From assembly GCA_023151115.1 (NCBI GenBank), contig JAKLJP010000021.1, forward strand, positions 1 to 64,000: DNA of 64,000 nt. Reading direction: 5' to 3'. The notes below the pieces were generated by a model. That model did not search any database, had not been told where the DNA came from, and was given only the letters and a program-made list of their open reading frames with translations. Source of the stretch: Anaerolineae bacterium. GTDB lineage: Bacteria; Chloroflexota; Anaerolineae; 4572-78; J111. A program made the position numbers and the translations under genes. How positions within the stretch are numbered: the first letter of the stretch is position 1; every line of letters starts with the position of its first letter. Of the stretch, positions 61,546 through 64,000 are shown piece after piece.

Positions 61546-62373
61546 ATGGAAAATAATTATAAATCCAGCCTATCCGGCAAATACGCCCTTATTACCGGCA
61601 GCACCCAGAGACTGGGCGAGGCGACGGCCTGCTTATTTATCGAGCGCAAAGCAGCCGGCCTGATCATCTGCGGGCGCAGCGCCGAGCGCGGCCAGGCCCT
61701 AGCGGCTGAACTGAGCAGTACCGGCTGTGACGTGCGTTTTGTGCAGGCTGATCTGGCCCAGGTGGAAGATTGCCGGCGGATTGTCGCCGCTGCCGATGAG
61801 CGTTTTGGCACGGTCCATATTCTGGTCAATGCAGCGGGCGCCTCGCCTCGAGGCACGATTTGGGATACTTCGCCCGAATTGTGGGATTGGATTATGGCGG
61901 TCAATGTCCGGGCACCTTTTTTGTTGATCCAGGAGACGGCCAAATTGATGCGGCGTGACCGGGTGGCCGGTTCTATCGTCAATATTGGCAGCCTGGCAGC
62001 TTATGGCAACGTGCCTATTTTGATGCCCTATGCCGCCGCAAAAGGGGCGCTGATGACCCTGACCAAAAACGTGGCCTACACCGTTATGCGCCACCACATT
62101 CGGGTGAATACGCTCAATATCGGCTGGATGGACACGCCCGGTGAAGATACCATCCAACGCCAATATCACGGGGCCGGGGATGAGTGGCTGGCCCAGGCCG
62201 AGGCAGCTATGCCGTTTGGCCGGCTGCTCAAACCCGAAGAGGTGGCCCGCGCCGTAGCCTTTTTAGCCTCCGACGAGTCGGGCATGATGACCGGCTCGAT
62301 TGTTGATTTTGATCAATCCGTGATTGGGGCGGGGCCTCAACCCATCCCTCCCTCAGAGGTGGAATCCTTATGA
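61546..62373 (+). CDS. Short-chain dehydrogenase/reductase
   Basis: A 275-residue NAD(P)-dependent oxidoreductase. Cofactor motif [14 protein letters not shown] in VNAAGASP, active-site Tyr and Lys in YAAAKGALM. It is 9 bases after the permease stop and overlaps the next gene by ATGA. It probably oxidises the imported sugar or polyol. Confidence 0.92.
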   Translation: MENNYKSSLSGKYALITGSTQRLGEATACLFIERKAAGLIICGRSAERGQALAAELSSTGCDVRFVQADLAQVEDCRRIVAAADERFGTVHILVNAAGASPRGTIWDTSPELWDWIMAVNVRAPFLLIQETAKLMRRDRVAGSIVNIGSLAAYGNVPILMPYAAAKGALMTLTKNVAYTVMRHHIRVNTLNIGWMDTPGEDTIQRQYHGAGDEWLAQAEAAMPFGRLLKPEEVARAVAFLASDESGMMTGSIVDFDQSVIGAGPQPIPPSEVESL

Positions 62374-63383
62374 TCCAAATTGGTGTAATTGGCACAGGCG
62401 GTATGGGCGGACGCCACGCCCGAAATCTGGCGCACAAAACCCCCGACGCTAAAGTTGTGGCCGTGATGGATATTGACCAGGGACGGGCGGCGGGGGTGGC
62501 GGCCGAATGTGGCGAGGCGACCGTCTACAGCGAGGCCCAGGCTTTGATCGCCGACCCGGCGGTGCAAGCGGTAATCATCGCCTCACCCGACCCGTTCCAC
62601 GCCGAGTTGACCCTGGCCTGCCTCGCCGCAGGTAAACCGGCCCTATGCGAGAAACCGCTGGCTACAAACATAGCCGACGCGGAGAAAGTGCTCCAGGCTG
62701 AACTGGCCGGTGGGCGTCGCCTGGTTCAATTGGGCTTTATGCGCGAGTATGATCAGGCTCATCAGGCCCTCAAAGAATTGCTGGATCGGGGTGATATTGG
62801 CCAGCCGCTTATGTTTCACGGCATTCACACCGGCGAGGGTTTGCCCGAACCGCGCACCGTCGAAGATGTGATCATCAACTCGGCCGTTCACGACATTCAC
62901 TCGGCCCGCTGGCTGCTCAACCAGGAGGTCGCCCAGGTTTATACCCAATGGGTCAGGGCAGAAAAAACTCGACCCGAAACCTGCCGGTTATTACTGGTGC
63001 AGATGGTTTTTAAGGATGGCGCACTGGGGGTGATCGAGATGAATGCCGACTCTCACTTCGGCTATCAGGTGGATGTGGAGTTAACCGGGTCGCAGGGCGC
63101 GGCCCGAACCGCACCCGCGTCTGCCCCAACGGTGAAGCAAAGCCGCAAGCAGTTTCAAACGATAGATCCGGATTGGTTAGTCCGCTTCGATACGGCCTAC
63201 ATTCGTGAGGCACAGGTCTGGGTGCAATCGTTGATCGAGGGGCAGCCGACCGGGCCGACAGTGTGGGATGGCTATATGGCGATGGTGGTGGCGGATGCCT
63301 GCATCCAGTCAGCCAAAACAGGCCAACCCCAGGCCGTGCCAGATTGGGAACGACCGGCAATGTACGCCCGTCGGTTAATTTAG
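62370..63383 (+). CDS. Gfo/Idh/MocA-family oxidoreductase
   Basis: A 337-residue enzyme. Nucleotide-binding [13 protein letters not shown] at the start, the CEKPLATN motif, and a C-terminal domain with [13 protein letters not shown]. It resembles inositol/sugar dehydrogenases. It overlaps the SDR gene by ATGA and is the last intact gene of the LacI-controlled operon. The substrate is inferred to be a sugar or polyol. Confidence 0.92.
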   Translation: MIQIGVIGTGGMGGRHARNLAHKTPDAKVVAVMDIDQGRAAGVAAECGEATVYSEAQALIADPAVQAVIIASPDPFHAELTLACLAAGKPALCEKPLATNIADAEKVLQAELAGGRRLVQLGFMREYDQAHQALKELLDRGDIGQPLMFHGIHTGEGLPEPRTVEDVIINSAVHDIHSARWLLNQEVAQVYTQWVRAEKTRPETCRLLLVQMVFKDGALGVIEMNADSHFGYQVDVELTGSQGAARTAPASAPTVKQSRKQFQTIDPDWLVRFDTAYIREAQVWVQSLIEGQPTGPTVWDGYMAMVVADACIQSAKTGQPQAVPDWERPAMYARRLI

Positions 63384-63404
63384 ATTGGACTCAGGAGAAC
63401 CCAG

Positions 63405-63655
63405 ATGAATTCACGAGAACGAGTCAACCTAGCCCTCAATCATAAAGAGCCAGATCGCGTGCCGCTCGACCTAGGCGGCAGCGTAGTTACGTGCATGCAC
63501 GTCAGCATTGTTTATAAATTACGGCAGGCGTTGGGCCTGGATGCCCCCGGCACGCCGGTCAAAGTGGTTGAACCCTACCAGATGCTAGGCGAAATCAAGC
63601 CTGATCTCCAGCAAGCTTTGGGGGTAGATGTGGCGACCATCCGCGGGCCTAGAAC
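63405..63655 (+). pseudogene. URO-D-like methyltransferase, first 84 codons only
   Basis: Starts with ATG after AGGAGAA. MNSRERVNLALNHKEPDRVP, LDLGGSVVTCMHV and EIKPDLQQALGVDV match the start of a URO-D-type methyltransferase (about 350 residues in full). The reading frame enters a CAATAC element and stops at 63675-63677. The rest of the gene is missing. Directly after the element lies part of a corrinoid protein. Confidence 0.82.
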
Positions 63656-63732
63656 CAATACTTTTCAAATAACGTAGTTTAGCCCCTTGTGGGCGGGCGC
63701 GAGGCCCTATGCTACGGCCTTATTTGATATTG
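63656..63732. mobile_element. CAATAC miniature inverted-repeat element, copy 4
   Basis: 77 bp, ends CAATACTTTTCAAATAACG and TTATTTGATATTG. The flanking 10-mers GGCCTAGAAC and GTTCTAAAAG do not match as a direct repeat, unlike copies 1-3. It lies between two gene fragments and probably marks a deletion or recombination between copies. Confidence 0.8.
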
Positions 63733-64000
63733 GTTCTAAAAGGCAACGCCAAAGCGGTGGCCGCCGAAACCCAGGCCGCCCTGGAAGCCGGTGTTTCTGC
63801 CCCGGAAATCCTGCACCAGGGATATATTCCGGCTATGATCGAGGTGGGCTGCCTGTTTGAGGCGGGTGAAAAATTCGTCCCCGAAATGTTGATTGCCGCT
63901 CGGGCGATGCAGAAGGGACTGGAAATCCTCAAGCCGCTGCTGGTTCAGGCCGAGGTCAAAACGCTGGGCAAGGTGGTCATCGGTACGGTGGCCGGAGACC
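63733..64000 (+). pseudogene. Corrinoid (B12-binding) methyltransferase partner protein, 5'-truncated, runs off the window
   Basis: In frame from the element edge to the window end. VLKGNAKAVAAETQAALEAG, EILHQGYIPAMIEVG, FVPEMLIAARAMQKGLEIL and GKVVIGTVAGD match the helical cap and the start of the B12-binding domain of MtaC/MtbC-like corrinoid proteins (about 210 residues). The first few residues and the start codon are missing here. The His motif of the corrinoid site would lie past the window end. Confidence 0.8.

Overview
The window looks like chromosomal DNA of a Chloroflexota bacterium, probably Anaerolineae-like. This is an inference from protein style: long Ala/Glu/Pro linkers after the lipobox of solute-binding lipoproteins, many carbohydrate ABC importers, and GH13/GH51 enzymes. 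Spacers are also crowded with short palindromic repeats. There are no rRNA genes, no CRISPR array and no phage genes; one tRNA-Arg was found.

Layout. 0.3-7.2 kb: a CBS-domain protein, a GH13 alpha-glucan enzyme, an IS701-like transposase remnant, a hybrid histidine kinase and a convergent, overlapping HTH/ATPase-like/receiver protein. 7.6-13.6 kb: an arabinose-type CUT1 importer (binding protein and two permeases, no ATPase), an aldo/keto reductase and a GH51 arabinofuranosidase, followed by an IS4-type transposase remnant. 14.3-23.8 kb: a GntR/FCD regulator, a BMP-type ABC importer, the tail of a broken biuret-hydrolase-like gene, an allophanate-hydrolase-type amidase, a 2-keto-4-pentenoate hydratase-like protein and an intact biuret-hydrolase-like enzyme. 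Together these suggest uptake and breakdown of a ureido or amide compound. 24-31.7 kb (minus strand): small membrane proteins and lipoproteins, FtsH, a YihY/BrkB protein, DUF1328, a frameshifted SDR and an M23 peptidase. 31.9-36.8 kb: a signalling and stress block with two stand-alone receiver-like proteins, a Cys-rich copper-binding bundle, an iron-permease-like protein, a DUF2231-Rieske protein, a PP2C phosphatase and a NarL-type regulator. 36.8-43.4 kb: RraA-like aldolase, M19 dipeptidase, M24 peptidase, SDR, class V aminotransferase and a D-threonine-aldolase-like enzyme. 43.6-50 kb: an undescribed TIM-barrel protein and a tungstate importer (tupABC) behind its own GntR-type regulator. 50.1-54.7 kb: a URO-D-like methyltransferase, a DUF4432 epimerase-like protein and a YjhG-type sugar-acid dehydratase. 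55.1 kb: tRNA-Arg. 55.8-63.4 kb: a LacI-controlled sugar or polyol operon (isomerase, CUT2 importer, SDR, Gfo/Idh/MocA). 63.4-64 kb: a URO-D fragment joined to a corrinoid-protein fragment across a short inverted-repeat element.

The strongest unusual signal is in the spacers. An element of 76-89 bp with CAATAC ends occurs four times. Two copies have perfect 10-bp target duplications, one a degraded duplication, and one lies at an apparent deletion junction. One copy sits inside a second palindromic repeat family. Other palindromes lie in many intergenic spacers, and one is inserted in frame in the kinase gene.
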